Notes: generated by a model from the letters alone, not told the origin. Positions 41,100 through 53,814 are shown, counted from the first letter of the stretch. The stretch: 64,000 nt of DNA from Phascolarctos cinereus (GCF_002099425.1 NW_018343955.1:11518001-11582000); one strand, 5' to 3'. Numbers and translations are program-made.

Positions 41100-44000
41100 C
41101 TTTCATTTTTATATTACCTTAATTTCACCCAGCATGACTTCTCTCAAAGACCCATCCTATATAAGAAAAAATTTTAATTAAAAAAAAAACCCAGCAAAAA
41201 AAAATAATTACATCAAAAAAATCTGAAAAAAAAAACTATGCCATGTTCCACAGCAGTGGATCCCCCATTTCAACAAAGGAGTAGAGAGAGATATCTTTTT
41301 CCCTCCTCTTTGGGAATCAACTTATTCTTTGCCATTTTCCAACATTTGTTTTCAATTGTCTTCTGATGTGTTTTACATTTATATTTTTGTGCTCAATGGT
41401 TATCTTGTTGCCCTGGTTCAGCTTCCTTCGCTTTCCATCAGTTCATCTAGGTCTTTTCACATTTCCTTATGTTCATCACATGCATCATTTGTACAGCTCA
41501 GACATATCCCACTATACCTATGTACTCCAATTTTGTTTAGTCATGGTAATATACTTTATTTTCACTTCTTTGCCATCACAAAAGTTTTGGCCTTAAGTTT
41601 CACTAATGATGTCTTTGTAGTGTATATCTAACATTGGAAATTGTAGGTCAAAGGGTATGAATATTTTAGATACTTTTTTGCATAACTCAAAATTGCTTTC
41701 AAAGATGTTTTTATTAAGTCATAGTTTCACATAAGATTAGTATGCCTATCTTTCCAAAACTCCTCCACTTTTGACTATATTTGTCTTTTCTCATCTTTGT
41801 AAATTTACTGCATTTTTTTATTATTAGTGACTTGTAGCATTATTTCATATCTTTGTTAGTCTTTTGAGAAGTTTGTCCATATCTTTTGATGACTTCTTTA
41901 TTGAGGAATGTATTTTTGGCCTTATATTATTTCTGTTAGTTGTTCATGTACTAGAGACATCAACTGCTTATCTAACAATTCCAACAGAAAGTTTTTTCTC
42001 CATTCAACCACTTGCCTTTTTATCCTAGATGAAATAACTGCACAGATTTTCAATTTTATTTAATCAATTTTATCTATTTTGTCTTTTGTAAGTATCTATA
42101 TCACCTGTTTATTTGAAAGTATAACTCCTATCCATAACCGGAAAGTCATATCATCCACATCTAATGATTTTTATGGAATGAGCTTTAATATTCCATTTTG
42201 AATTCATTATGCAATACAGTAGATGGTGTTGATTTAAGTCTACTTTTTGCCAGGCTGCTTTCTAGTTTTCTCAAAAGTTCATATCAAGTTGAAAGTTCTT
42301 TCCAAAACAATATGTTTCCCAGCTTGTCAAACAGTGGGTTATTGAGTTCCATGATTTCTGATTCTCTTTACTGTAGTATGTTACATTGATCTTTCTCTAT
42401 ATTTTTTGAGCAGTAACAAATGGTTTTTTAGTAATTGCTGCTTTATAATATAGCTTGAGGTCTGGAAGTACTCCTTTGAAATGTGATCTTTTGTTCCTCC
42501 AAATGACTGTTGTTACCTTACCAAATTCTGCAAAGTATCTCTTTGATAGTTTGATTCATGTGTCATTGAAACTGCAAAGTAACTTTGGAGTATTATAGGG
42601 TTTTTAAAAATTGTTATGGCATTGGCCAGTTATGAGCATTGAATATTCCTACAGCTACTTAAGATATTTTAAAATTTTCTTTAAGAAGCACTTTGCAATT
42701 GAATCTATACAAATATTTAAGTCTTTTGGTACATTAGCCCCAAAATATTTTATGTATTTTGTAATTATTTTGAATGGAATTTATTTTTCTATATCTGCCT
42801 TATCATTTGTTGTTATTATATAAAGACTGCATTTATACTTAGGGAATTATATTGTAGCTTGAACTTTGTATAGCTAGTAATTGATTTAATAAATATCTTT
42901 GCTGATTCTCTAGGATTTTGTAAGTAAATTAAACTATCATAACACCAGCAAATAAAAGTTTTAGCTCCTCTTTACTTATCTTTATACCTTTCAATTCCTT
43001 CTATTCTCTTATTGCTGTTGCTAACATTTTGAGGACTATATCAAATAATGCAGAGTAGAATGGATATCCTTACTTATCCTTATATTTATTGGGAAAGCAT
43101 CTAATGTATCCCCATTACATAAAGCTTGATTTTTATTTTACATACATACCTTTTATATATTTTAAAAGATCCCTCCCTGCTTATTTTTTGTTTGCTTCTT
43201 TTTTATTTTTTTTAATTTCTTTTTTTAAAAATTTTAGGCAATTGGGGTTAAGTGACTTGCCAAGGGTCACACAGCTAGTAAATGTCAAGCATTTGGTCTG
43301 AGGCTGGATTTTAACTTAGGTCCTCCTGACTTCTTGGCCAGTGCTCTATCCTCTGCACCACCTAGCTGCCCTTGTTTGTTTTCTTTTTTAATCATATGTA
43401 AGTGTTATCCTTTGTCAAAGGCTTTTTTTTAATCTATTGAATAATCATTGCTTTTGGATATCTTTATCTTAATATGATAAATTATGTTAATTTTCCTCCT
43501 AATTTTAACCTTCTTCTTATCTTTTATATAAATCCAACTTGGTCATAATGAATGATTTCTTAGATAAATGGATGTAGTCTGTTTAACAGAATTTTGTTTA
43601 AATTTTTTGATTGATATTTTATGATATTGGCCCTTAGTTCTCCTTTTTCACTTAATCCTTCCCTGGCTTAAGTGCTAAGACTATGTTTGCTTCACAAAGG
43701 GAGCTTGGTAAAATGTTTTCCTTCACACTTTTGGAAAACACTGTGTAGTATTGGTATGAATTGTTCTTTTAAAGTTTCATAGAATTTTTCTGTAAATCTT
43801 TCAGGACCAGGAGTCCTGCCTTCTCCTCTCCTCACCTCTTCCCTCTACTTCTTGGTATTTTCTTTGCAAGTAGCTCTTTCTACTTTTATGAGATTGGAAT
43901 ATTTGCAATCTCTATTTGGTGTTCTACTAGTTTGAGTACACTATATTTTTTTGAAGCTAATCTATTTCTTTTGTGTTCTTGGTTTTGTTGTCATATAACC

Positions 44001-44140
44001 ACATGTAGTTGGTTCTTATAATTCTTTTTGTTTTGTTGTGACTTTACTTTGTTCATTCGTTATTCGGGTTTTCTTCCATCTTCTTTATTTATTATTTCAT
44101 TGATTTGATTTTGATTTGTTGTTGTTCATTACAAGAAATT
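41100..44140 (-). mobile_element. old L1: 3'UTR and ORF2, 5'-truncated
   Basis: Antisense L1 text throughout: 3'UTR near 41160-41330, C-terminal ORF2 around 41570-41950, the TATAGCTTGAGGTCTGGAAG block near 42440-42480, reverse-transcriptase region about 42900-43750 (CTTATCCTTATATTTATTGG; CCCTTAGTTCTCCTTTTTCA), fading at about 44140. A SINE sits at 43203-43373. Open frames on the plus strand here are antisense shadows. Confidence 0.75.
43203..43373 (-). mobile_element. WSINE/MAR1-type SINE in L1
   Basis: T-rich tail, GGCAATTGGGGTTAAGTGAC, CACACAGCTAGTAAATGTCA, GGTCCTCCTGACTTCTTGGC, CACCACCTAGCTGCCC. Flanks TTGTTTGCTTCTTTTTTA and TTGTTTGTTTTCTTTTTTA are a likely duplication. Confidence 0.93.
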
Positions 44141-44159
44141 TTTCTTACAATTTGGTGAA

Positions 44160-44330
44160 GCAGGTAGTCCAAGTATGAGTATACCCATTTTAAGAAAAAA
44201 AGATGAGGCACAGAACAGTGAAATAACTTGCCCAGAATCATACAGCTAATAGATGTGAGAGCCAAGATTTGAACTTGGACTTTCCAGATTCCGAGTCTTT
44301 GCCACTACTGCTTCTCATGATAGTTTCCTT
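44160..44330 (-). mobile_element. MIR-like SINE
   Basis: CCCATTTTAAGAAAAAAAGA, GAGGCACAGAACAGTGAAAT, CTTGCCCAGAATCATACAGC, GATTTGAACTTGGACTTTCC: reverse-complement MIR. Confidence 0.75.
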
Positions 44331-46820
44331 AATTTATTCAAGGTGATCCTAAAATAAAGTTCTATGGTATATGCCAACTTGGCCAATAGAAAACCCCATA
44401 TTTTGTTTCAGTCCTAGCCTATTGTAACTGCTTTGCAGGGGATGTAAAGATTTGCACAAAAAGAACAAATCATCCAGAAAATGCTGAAAGCAGTAGCTCC
44501 TCATTTTTTGCATTTTAATTTGCATGAGGGAAGACTAGTGGTATGACCTGAGGGATTCAGAAGTGAGAGGAAGTGACAAAGGAACAGGGGGTACAGCTAC
44601 ACCTGGAGCTAATTTTTGGATGACAGTTAAGATAAAGGTATAACCAGATTTCTGGAGAGAGAGGATACATCCAGGTACAGGATTTTGACAATAGGATCTT
44701 CAGGCTACCAGGAGTGGAGGAATGAGATTGAGAATCCAGATGATAAAAAGAGGCAGGCCTCTTGGCATAGTGTCCAGGTTTTCTCAGGCACTCATTCTCC
44801 AAGATAAGTTTCAGAACACTCAGGAAACTCTACACAGAAGGATCACTATGAAATTCTGAAAATGAACAGAGTTTTTTAGGAAAGGACAGAATCTTGTTTT
44901 GACATATACAATTGGTTTCCCATTGCTTGATATCACAAGCAAAGAGTTTCTAATTTACAAGATCAGAGGTTTTCTTTATAGAAAATTCTAGATATGGGGG
45001 GTGGAGGTAAGAAGTATCAGAAATTGGACTAGTTGGATACCATGATGTGAGGGGTTGGGTGGGAGGTGATGATGTATATATTATCTGTAGCAGAGATTTT
45101 GACTTTTGACTTCACTCCCAGATGGACACATTCTCTGAACTTCTCCACCTCCTTACTAGCCACTTTCCTCTCTGGAGAAACCTCTAGCCGGATGTACAAT
45201 CTCATGCTTAATGAGTCCTAGCCTAAGTCACCATTTCATGAAGGTCCTCAGAAATGCATGCTTCACTTCTGACTAAACTCACTTTCATGGACTTCTTCAG
45301 CAATTCACAATCACCTTACCCCTGGCTGTGTACCTTTCTCCTCCTCCTCTTTTCTAGCTCTGCCTTATGTAGTCTTCCCCCATTAGAACAGGGAATGTCA
45401 TCTTTCCTTGTATTTGTTTCCTCAGCACTTATCACAGTGTGTTGCAAATGTTCTTTATATTGTCTTACTATCTACCTTTGTTTTTTGAAAGAAAAAAAAA
45501 GCTCAACCCTGAAAATCAGGGGCACTTTATGCAGCCACAGGTTGCAAAGTTATAGCTAGAGTGCTCATTTAGCATTCTCAAGATGCTGGGAGAACTTGAG
45601 GAAAGTTTTCAGCATGTAGGGTGGATCTCTATGGCAGTGTTGGGAGAATATGGACAAGAGTCTCACAGGATGGGCAGGAATAAATAGGTTTTATCTACAT
45701 CTTGGGATACAGGACAAAATTTTACAGGATGAACTACAGAAAACAAAGTGACCAGAGAAGTTAAAGGGGGAAAAATCTCTTCAATTAAGAATATTTTATT
45801 CTTCCCATATTCGCCATGATATTGCAATCCTGATGACAAAAACGTTGAATTCAGCCGGAGTCTGATAAAGCTTCTGATGACAGCTAAAGGACAGTAATGG
45901 TGTTAGGAACTTGAATTTCAATTCTTCTTTCCCAGATCACATTCAACTTCTTTTAACTTCTTCTGGACCCCTGGGCTAGGGAACTGTGCTAATTTAGTGT
46001 GGCTGGACTTGGTTTGGGGTTTGTGCAAAATCCATTTATTCCCAGTTTCCTTTTTGTTTATTTCTCTAAGTCTGTTAAACATTTGAAGTTTATTAAAATA
46101 ATGTGTCACAAAGACACATTATTTGTCTCATAAGCTTCATGTTTCATTAAGGTTTTCTCCCAAGGAATATATTTTATTTGTTTAAAATGAAAATATTTAT
46201 TATATGTTCATAAAGGATATTTATTTTATTGACCAAACTAAAGATGTTAAAACTAAATTAGATTTTAAATTGACAACTCAACTCTTTTACATGTTGAATT
46301 TTTAAATATATTTTAAAATCAAAGCAAGCTATTCAATATAGAGATTCACATTTTTATTTACAAACTTCTTTTCCTGTTCTGTTATGTATATGGAAATCCC
46401 CATTTTACTGAATTTATTGTAAGAGGGTTGAGTTCAGAATATTTTTTAAGTTTTAAAAAGCAACTAAATATGACTTTTTAACAAAATCCTTTCCAATATC
46501 AATAAAGACTTCCAGTGAGGAGATGGCCTTGCCTTTTGGAGTTCAGTTATTCAAGCATGTAACTGCCTTGATTATCAGAAATTTCTTATCTTTACTGTGG
46601 TGATTAGGAGGTGGGAGTGGGTGAGGAGAGGGAGTAAGCACTTCAGCACTTCTTTTAATGGTTTTAACTCTGCTCCCTGACTCTTGAGAAAGTGCAAATT
46701 GCCCTAAAGAGTGAAACTCACCTTTTCTCCCTTTCCGCTCCTGTTGCTTTTTTCTTTCTTAAGCTTGTGGAGAGGGTGGAAGTGTTATTAAAGTTAGTGG
46801 AAAGATCAAACTCATTATAG
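44331..46820. other. mostly unassigned, low-repeat stretch
   Basis: About 2.5 kb with few recognised repeats. A weak L2-like tail may lie near 45380-45480. The 101-codon plus-strand frame at 45254-45559 is Ser/Leu/Cys-rich, lies over that L2-like text and has no recognisable domain. No splice-site-bounded exon could be supported. Confidence 0.4.
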
Positions 46821-46825
46821 ATGCT

Positions 46826-47120
46826 TTAAAAAAGTTTTATTGATATTTATTTTTTACATTATAATCACTTCCCAATATAGATTCTCCACATGGGACCTAG
46901 TAACAGTGGAGAGAAACTAGAATTTTTCCTTTGGCCAAAGTCAAGCTCTTTTTGAGCATAGATATGCACAATCAAGACTGGAATGGAGGCTAGGTGGGTA
47001 GAGAATACTTACTTTTCTTCAGTCTCCTTTTGAAAGAAAAAGTTGAGCAAAACTTGATGTCATATACAGTATTTCCTATTGACTCCCACCTCTCTGAAAC
47101 AGGGTAAAAGTTTGTTTCTT
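46826..47120 (-). mobile_element. possible short L1 3' fragment
   Basis: AAAGTTTTATTGATATTTAT opens like the terminus of the old L1 family at 16230 and 38965. Similarity fades quickly, so the right end is a guess. Confidence 0.45.
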
Positions 47121-47127
47121 CATTAGC

Positions 47128-47243
47128 AATAGCAGCAGCAGCAGCAGCAATAGTAGTAGCAGCAGCAGAAGCAGCAGTAGTAGTAACAGTAGCAGTAGTA
47201 GTAGCAGCAGCATCAACAGCAGTAGCAGCATCAGCAGTGGTGA
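47128..47243. repeat. imperfect (AGC/AGT)n trinucleotide repeat
   Basis: CAGCAGCAG and TAGTAGTAG units with AAC, AAG and ATC interruptions over about 115 bases. No coding context. Confidence 0.93.
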
Positions 47244-47785
47244 AGAGAAAGTCACTTATGTAGCCACAGATTGGAGGTGGGAGTACTCACACAGCTTGGA
47301 CCCTTAGGAGATGGAAGAGTGCTTGGGAGGAACAGGAGTTTGGGATTTCATTTTTATAGGGTTTTGGTGGGGGCAGACTAACTTTTATCCATGCCTCTTT
47401 GAGGTTAGTTCATTAACATCTCACAAGTTATCAGCAACATTTGGTGTCTGCTGGTCTTACTGCAGATGTCAGGAGCTTATCTAAAGTTTACAGATTACAG
47501 GACCAAAGGCTCAGACGTAGCACATAGTCTCAGGTTATTATTTTTAGTTAACATATGCTATAGCTTGCAAATTGTGTTCCTTTTATCTTTGGGACAGTCT
47601 GTGAGTGACTTCTAGGTTCCCCTTTGCAAGCTTACTTCCTGCTACTGCTATTTAATGCTTCTGATTGTTATTGTTACTTTAGGCTATTGATAAACTTATT
47701 TACTATACTAACTAGAAAGGAAATGGGTAGTCAGTGGGACCAAAATAAGATAGAATTTTAACATAGCTTTAAATAACAAATAGAA
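47244..47785. other. unassigned sequence
   Basis: No recognised gene or repeat. Confidence 0.4.
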
Positions 47786-47789
47786 AATT

Positions 47790-48235
47790 TTCATATTTGA
47801 TCTTTAAGGTAATAAGAAGCCAATGAAGTTTTTGAATAGGTATGGTCAGATCTGTGCTTTATGAAAATCATTTTAGTAGCTAAATGAAAGATAGCTTTTG
47901 AAAAAAAAAGATGAGTTCTGTTTTGCACATGTTGAGTTAGACATGCCTATGGTGCATTCAATATGACAAGTGCAAAAGGCAGTTGGTGATGTGGGATTTG
48001 AGTTTAGGAAATTAGGATTGGATATATAGATCTGAGAATCATCTGTATAGCAATGAGAGTTAAACCCATGGGAGCTGATGAGATCACCAGGAAAGACAGC
48101 ATATAGAGAAAAGGACTGCAAACAAAGCCTTGGGAGACTCCAACAGTTAGTAGAAATGCACTAGATGAAAATCCAGCAAAGGAAACTGAGGACTGGTTAG
48201 GAATGGTTCAGACAACCAGGGCAGATACATCTTTG
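47790..48235 (+). repeat. old dispersed repeat, unclassified
   Basis: AAGCCAATGAAGTTTTTGAA, GGTCAGATCTGTGCTTTATG, ATCTGAGAATCATCTGTATA, CATGGGAGCTGATGAGATCA and GCCTTGGGAGACTCCAACAG are phrases I recognise from a widespread old mammalian/marsupial repeat whose name I cannot give. No coding potential. Confidence 0.5.
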
Positions 48236-48359
48236 GACAACTGAACTCCTAGAGTTGAGGCCTCTCCCCCACTACAGGTCTTTACAAAGAGGTTATTGCT
48301 GTTATAAAAGAGATTTTTTCTGAAGGAGAATCAGGAAAGAATTGTGTCACAAAAACCTA

Positions 48360-48850
48360 GTCCTGTGTCCAGTGCTAGCACAGGGGTACTCCATAATCTT
48401 TTTCTGACCAGTTGCCAGGCCCCCTTACCATTTCTGGCTTGAGGGTTCCTAAAGCTGCTACTGCTTCTTTTGCCACTACCTAGTTCCACTATGGGTATTT
48501 CATCTATGTGGTCTCTGTGCCAAGCTTCTCCCCCATGTCACAGGTCTCTCTTTCCAACCTCCTACCTTATCTTGGACTGGAAAAATATCTCCAGATATTT
48601 CAAAATACTTAAATATTTTTATATTTTTTATTTTATATCATATAGAGAATATTTTATATTTATTAATGTATTTATGTATTAAATATATTTACATATTACA
48701 CATAAATATTAATTTATTTAATTTAATTAATTTAACATTTTAAATGTTCTAGAATTTGGTTTGAGGCATTATTTTAATGCTGTTTGGAGGCGAATGTTGG
48801 GTGGATTCAGCTGAATGCTAGTTCTACTACACCATCTTGGCTCCATATCT
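48360..48850 (-). mobile_element. L1 5'UTR fragment with AT-rich expansion
   Basis: The right edge ACACCATCTTGGCTCC is the reverse of an L1 start (GGAGCCAAGATGG). GGCTTGAGGGTTCCTAAAGC and CACTACCTAGTTCCACTATG belong to a 5'UTR. A run of A/T-only words (about 48595-48745) separates the two parts and looks like a simple-sequence expansion. No ORF1 or 3' end adjoins. Confidence 0.65.
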
Positions 48851-49434
48851 GGTAGCTCCCCTCAAAATAGTCTTAAGAATAAAGAAGAAGGTTATAGAGA
48901 TATAATAACTTTGCATCAGGAACTCATTCCTGGAATATAAAAAAATCTAAATACACTTAGGGGAACTTCTCTCTTTTTTGTTGTCCCAATGTAGATGATC
49001 TTAGAACACAACTATGGAATACCTCCACTTCCTCCCAAATAGTAGTCACCAGTTCTCCTTATAAGCTCATAAACTCACAAGGCTAAAAATACTAACATTG
49101 TTATTTACAAGTTAATAGAAACAGATAATTTTTGTACCTTCGCCCATTTAAAGTGACAATGTGTACCATTGTCTCCTTAGAGACTTGTGTAATCTTTGTC
49201 TTGTAATGCTGCCCTGGACAGTGATGGGTGAGCAAGATTTGCTTTTTCACATCTGTATTCCTCCCCACTAACCTTTTATTGGTCTATATGGCTTTGTCCA
49301 TTTCCAGAAGCTTTCACCCCTAGTCTCTCTCAGCAGGTGTCACCAATCCCTCTTCCTCATAATTACTCCCTTTTTCCATCTTCTATAACCCCACTGGACG
49401 CAACTCTTCTCACTTCTGCACTTCTGCCTCTCCA
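48851..49434. other. unassigned sequence
   Basis: No recognised gene or repeat. Confidence 0.4.
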
Positions 49435-49690
49435 GGTGAAATAGCACATAGAATGATAGCTATACTTGGAGTTAGGAAGACTTAAGTTCATTTAAATCCT
49501 GTCTCAGATATTTCCTGGCTAGGTGACTGGGCAAATCAAATAACCATTCTCAGCCTCATCTTTTTTCATCTGCAAAATGGGGATAATAATAGCACCTACC
49601 TTATGTAATTATTGTGAGGAGCAAATGAGATAACACTTAAAGTGCTTTGCAACCCTTAAAGTGCTATATAACTGCTAGTCATTGTTGTTG
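49435..49690 (+). mobile_element. MIR SINE
   Basis: TTGGAGTTAGGAAGACTTAA, CTGGCTAGGTGACTGGGCAA, CATCTGCAAAATGGGGATAA, TTATTGTGAGGAGCAAATGA, AAAGTGCTTTGCAACCCTTA. A nearly full MIR-type order. Confidence 0.85.
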
Positions 49691-50814
49691 TGGTTTTCCT
49701 CTACCTCGAGCAGATGGTTGTTCCTCCCTTTTTCAGGGAATCAACTTTCTAACAAATGGTATCTAAAAGAACCGAACAGATAAGAGTTCTCTTCTTCCAC
49801 TGAACCTTGATTTATTCAACCAGGCCCACTAACAACAACCGTGTAAAATGAAAAATGGATGTGAATAGACAGATAATCCTGGTGAAAACTTACAAAAGAG
49901 AAATTATGGCATTTTATATGATTAATTTCATTTATGTGTGTAAACAATTGCAAATGATGCTTAATTTGTCATATAACTACTTGGTATTATTTAAGAAAGA
50001 AATAGGAAGAGAACAGTAGCTTCTTCCTCTAAGTACCAACCATGAGCTACGGAAGCATTTCAAGTTCTCAAAGTACAGAGGTGTTTCAATTTTCCATTAG
50101 CATCTTCCTCTGACTTATACTTCCTCTTTCTCTCTCAAATTGTCCTGTCTTCCTGATATTTGCATGTACTTCAGTAGGTTCACCAAGACCTGAACATTTC
50201 CAATGAGAACTAAAAGCTTTTTCAGATTCTCTTCATCTTCCAAGGCAGCTATCCTTAAAAGGCTGTCCTTTTCTTATCCAATAAATTGTTGGTACTTTTC
50301 CTCAGCACCACTGTATTTGCATGGTGTCTAACTGCATTGAATGATTGAATGATTCTAAAGGCCGTTATCTGATAGTAAAGTTAGAAAAAATATTTACATA
50401 GGCTTAGACCCTAAAAGAGTAAATGAAATTATAGGGAGTGGCATTGCATTTGCCAAAATATCTCACATCTTCTATGGAGGAGAAATCTCACTTTACAGTA
50501 AAAGTGTAAGCTTTTATTTTGGTAGTATGTTTTTTAAGTGAAATAATTAGAAGTTGCATTGTCACATTTCCTGTTGAATTCACTTATGTTTTCATCTATT
50601 TTTCTTAAACAAAATAGTCATAAATATATGAGCAATGCTGGAAAGCACCACAATGCCAATCTCTAAAAGAAATGTCTTTCATTGTGGAAGATTTCCATTA
50701 CTAAAATTCTGTTGTTAATTGTAAGGTCCCTGCATTAGCAACTTTCTGCTGGAACAGATTTCTTAAGGAAGTAAAATATGAAAGCAAGTGCATTCCCCTC
50801 TGTTTCACTTCCTC
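49691..50814. other. unassigned, low-repeat stretch
   Basis: About 1.1 kb without recognised repeats, simple sequence or protein-like frames. Confidence 0.4.
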
Positions 50815-50935
50815 TAACATCAAGGAGAACTAGAAGGGACCTTGGAGATTCTGGGTTACTCTGCCACATTTCATTTTATAAATGAAGATACTTAGGGCAG
50901 AGAGGTGAAATGATTTATCCAACTTCTTGGGTTTC
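50815..50935 (-). mobile_element. MIR/Ther-like fragment
   Basis: GAACTAGAAGGGACCTTGGA, ATTTTATAAATGAAGATACT, GGGCAGAGAGGTGAAATGAT: reverse-complement SINE. Confidence 0.65.
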
Positions 50936-51124
50936 CCCTCCTACTTTGGGACATATCTAGTTGGTGTATGCACATTTGCTCATCTCTTAATCATTGATAT
51001 TGGCTTTTTTTTCTTTGACCCTAAAAAATCAATGCTTAACCTGGGTATGCTATGTGCCTTATCTTAGTAGCCTATCTTATGGTCCTAGATGCAGTTCAGA
51101 ATTTGTTTCCCAGCCAGACGTGGT
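50936..51124. other. unassigned short interval
   Basis: Nothing recognised. Confidence 0.3.
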
Positions 51125-51320
51125 CTGCTAGTTGTAATAATAATGATAATTAACTAACAGTATGGCACTTACTATGTGCCAACCATTGTATTTAGTACTT
51201 TACAAATAATATCACTTTTGATATTAATATTTCTTTTGCCCAAGGTTTCAGAAGTGCTAAGTGTCTGAGACCAGATTTAAACTCAGGTCTTCCTGGGTCC
51301 AAGATGGTACTGCACTACCT
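51125..51320 (-). mobile_element. MIR SINE
   Basis: GGCACTTACTATGTGCCAAC, TTTAGTACTTTACAAATAAT, GACCAGATTTAAACTCAGGT: reverse-complement MIR. Confidence 0.75.
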
Positions 51321-51635
51321 AATTTCCTTTTGTAATGAAAGGGAGGACCTTGGATGCCAGAGGGAAGAGTCCAAGAAAAAAGCTGTCCAAGTGAGTGGAA
51401 ACTAAGCAGATGAGTTTTTTCTAACAAGGACAGCTCAGTTGGTCGAGGGAATTGCCTTTAATGTTGGACAGGGAGCCCTCCTCAAAGTTCCCTAAGCCAT
51501 ACAAAAAATCTGAGAGGAAATGTCATGAGTTGCTTCACAGAGCCATCTTCACCTCAACCCATCACTTTTCTGACCTCTTTTTATGTTCAAACTCAGAGAA
51601 ATGGGTGTTTTGGTAGAGAATTGGATTATTAATCT
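51321..51635. other. unassigned sequence
   Basis: Nothing recognised. Confidence 0.4.
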
Positions 51636-51639
51636 AGAG

Positions 51640-51775
51640 CTCGAAGGGACCTCAGATGGCATCTAATTTAACCCTCTTCACTTCACAGAGGAGAAAGTTG
51701 AGGCCTGTGGAGGTTAAGTCACTTACCCTCAAATCATTGCCTTTAGTACTGTGTAATTTGGGGCAAGTCACTTAA
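51640..51775 (-). mobile_element. MIR/Ther-like fragment
   Basis: TAGAGCTCGAAGGGACCTCA, CACAGAGGAGAAAGTTGAGG, GGAGGTTAAGTCACTTACC: reverse-complement SINE. Confidence 0.7.
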
Positions 51776-52154
51776 CCTTCTTGGGATGCAATGGCCAAGG
51801 AGAGAGATATGGTCTGGAAAGTCAATAATTTGATGACTAGAACAATGAGTCCATCAATTGCCCTTTCCAGGAGCAATTACAGTCTTGATTTAATTACTTT
51901 TCCCAGAGTAGAAATGGTAGAAAAGAAGGGGAGTATAATTTCCCAGTATAGGGTAGAAAATGGCTAGAATGAAGGTGAAGATGCATGGTAGTAGGGAGTT
52001 CACTATGTATTGGCCTAGCATTTGGTAGGAAAAGCATGGTCTCTAGTGGTGTCCTAGTCTGGAAGGTAGAAGCTTTCCCCACACCCTTCTCCTTTAAAGA
52101 TGATAAGAATTTATTATTATTATTATTGTTATTATTTTTACATGCAATCTTCCC
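51776..52154. other. unassigned; (TTA)n at about 52113-52140
   Basis: Apart from a short TTA-repeat, nothing recognised. The 110-codon minus-strand frame at 51894-52226 crosses the TTA tract as a run of Asn codons and lacks domain features. Confidence 0.4.
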
Positions 52155-52275
52155 CATTAGAATGTAATCTCCTTGAGAGTAGGTGTCATTTCTTGCATTT
52201 CTTTGTATCTCTAGCATGTAGTTCAATACCTAGCACATTAGTACATGCTTATCACACTATGTTGATTGACCGACA
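52155..52275 (+). mobile_element. L2 terminal fragment
   Basis: CATTAGAATGTAATCTCCTT, GAGAGTAGGTGTCATTTCTT, CACTATGTTGATTGACCGAC: L2 tail order. Confidence 0.7.
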
Positions 52276-52860
52276 ATAGTAGCTGCAGGGTGGAAAATGA
52301 CCAGTGTATGTTGTGATTCTGATTTTTGTTGTTGTTTTGTTCTTGTTCTGTTACTTCACATGCTTCTCTCTTTTACTCTGTGTCAATAATAAATGACACC
52401 TATGATGATGAGATATGCCAGAATTTGTTCCATTATCGCCAATTTTTGGACACATCCAGGGATATGCTGGTAAACATTTAACAATCAGATCTTGAGGGAG
52501 GAGATTGTACACATGAAAAACTTTAAACTTTAATGTGCATTATTAGCATTTTCTCCATCACTTTCTTAAGTCTAGATAATCAGCAAAGTAATCCATCATG
52601 CTCTAACTTGCAGTGTTTGCTGATTTACAAGGGGTACATGTTCACTCAGAAAATTTAACAATGACTTTTGTGTTCTGATACAAGTTGGCTCCAGCATACA
52701 CCTGTGACATCAGTTGTTTTTCACTCTTTCTTATAGCTAAAAGAGCTAATCGATAAGATTACTGAGGCATTGTTAATGATCTTTGAAAGATCATGAAAAA
52801 AAGGAAAACCTAAGGCCCTTAATTATCCCCCCAGCAGCTAGTGCCTTCCTCCTAAGCTAT
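52276..52860. other. unassigned sequence
   Basis: Nothing recognised. Confidence 0.4.
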
Positions 52861-52862
52861 AG

Positions 52863-52905
<43 letters not shown>

Positions 52906-53025
52906 ACACATATATGTATATACACATATATGTATATGAATGTATGTATGTGTGTGTGTATATATGTATGTATATATGTATGCATGTGTATGTATGTGTA
53001 TGTATATTTGCATATACATACGTTG
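52863..53025. repeat. (AC)n plus (ATGT)n compound microsatellite
   Basis: About 20 AC units followed by TATATGTATA, TGTATGTATG and related words. The Cys/Val and His/Thr/Tyr frames over it are repeat artefacts. Confidence 0.95.
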
Positions 53026-53364
53026 TGATACTTTAGCCCTAGTCTTCCTTCCACTGTCTCCTCCCTCTCCCACCCCACCCCCATTCCCACCTAGCAGATA
53101 AGATTTACAAAGGTAGGCTGACTACTTTACCCTCCCAAGAGTCTAAGGTATCTCTGAAGAGGTGGGATGATTTTTTTCTCTGATGGTATTGGCCCAAGAC
53201 CCAATTCCAGCATGTTCTAATCTCTGCTAAGTGCCAGTGATCAGCACCCTTCCCTCAGTTAACTAATCAAAATCAACCACCTTTTCCAAAGGGATATTTG
53301 CTAGTCAGATATAGCAAGAACAGAAGTTACAAAATATCCCCTCACCCTCAAGGATGTGCTTGTT
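53026..53364. other. unassigned sequence
   Basis: Pyrimidine-rich start (53040-53090), nothing else recognised. Confidence 0.35.
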
Positions 53365-53490
53365 CCATTAGACCGTAAGCATCTTGAGAGCAAGAACTCC
53401 CTTTTGCCTCTCTTTGTGTCCCCAGCCCTTGCCACCATACATAGGTACATAGAAAGCACTTAATAAAAACTTGTTGATTCACTGACTTCT
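53365..53490 (+). mobile_element. L2 terminal fragment
   Basis: ATTAGACCGTAAGCATCTTG, TTGTGTCCCCAGCCCTTGCC, AAGCACTTAATAAAAACTTG: L2 tail. Confidence 0.8.
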
Positions 53491-53814
53491 GCGTACATAC
53501 AACACCTGAGAGCACAATCTTCCCTATACCACCTTAATACGTGGGTAGAGTGAGCTCAAATCTATTGCAGTTTCTACAGAGCATTTGCCTCACCAAGTTC
53601 ATTTCCAGTTCTTCATAAGCATAGCTGTAGAGGATGTCCTCAATCTGTGCTGAACCTCTTTGCTACACAATGTCTGGCTTACACCAAATACTGGCTTTCT
53701 GGTGGTGCATCACTCTGACCTTTTGTTGCTGATAAGGTTGTAGCCATCTTCAATGCTTTCTCCATCGGCTTTTTAAAGACTATCCATAACAGGTGGGCTT
53801 ATCAGCAGTGATAT
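53491..53814. other. unassigned sequence
   Basis: Nothing recognised. Confidence 0.35.

Noticed and set aside
45254-45559. 101-codon plus-strand frame with hydrophobic stretches
   Set aside because: Overlaps an L2-like tail and shows no recognisable domain, signal-anchor organisation or exon context.
52783-53090. His/Thr/Tyr and Cys/Val repeat frames
   Set aside because: Generated by the (AC)n and (ATGT)n microsatellite.
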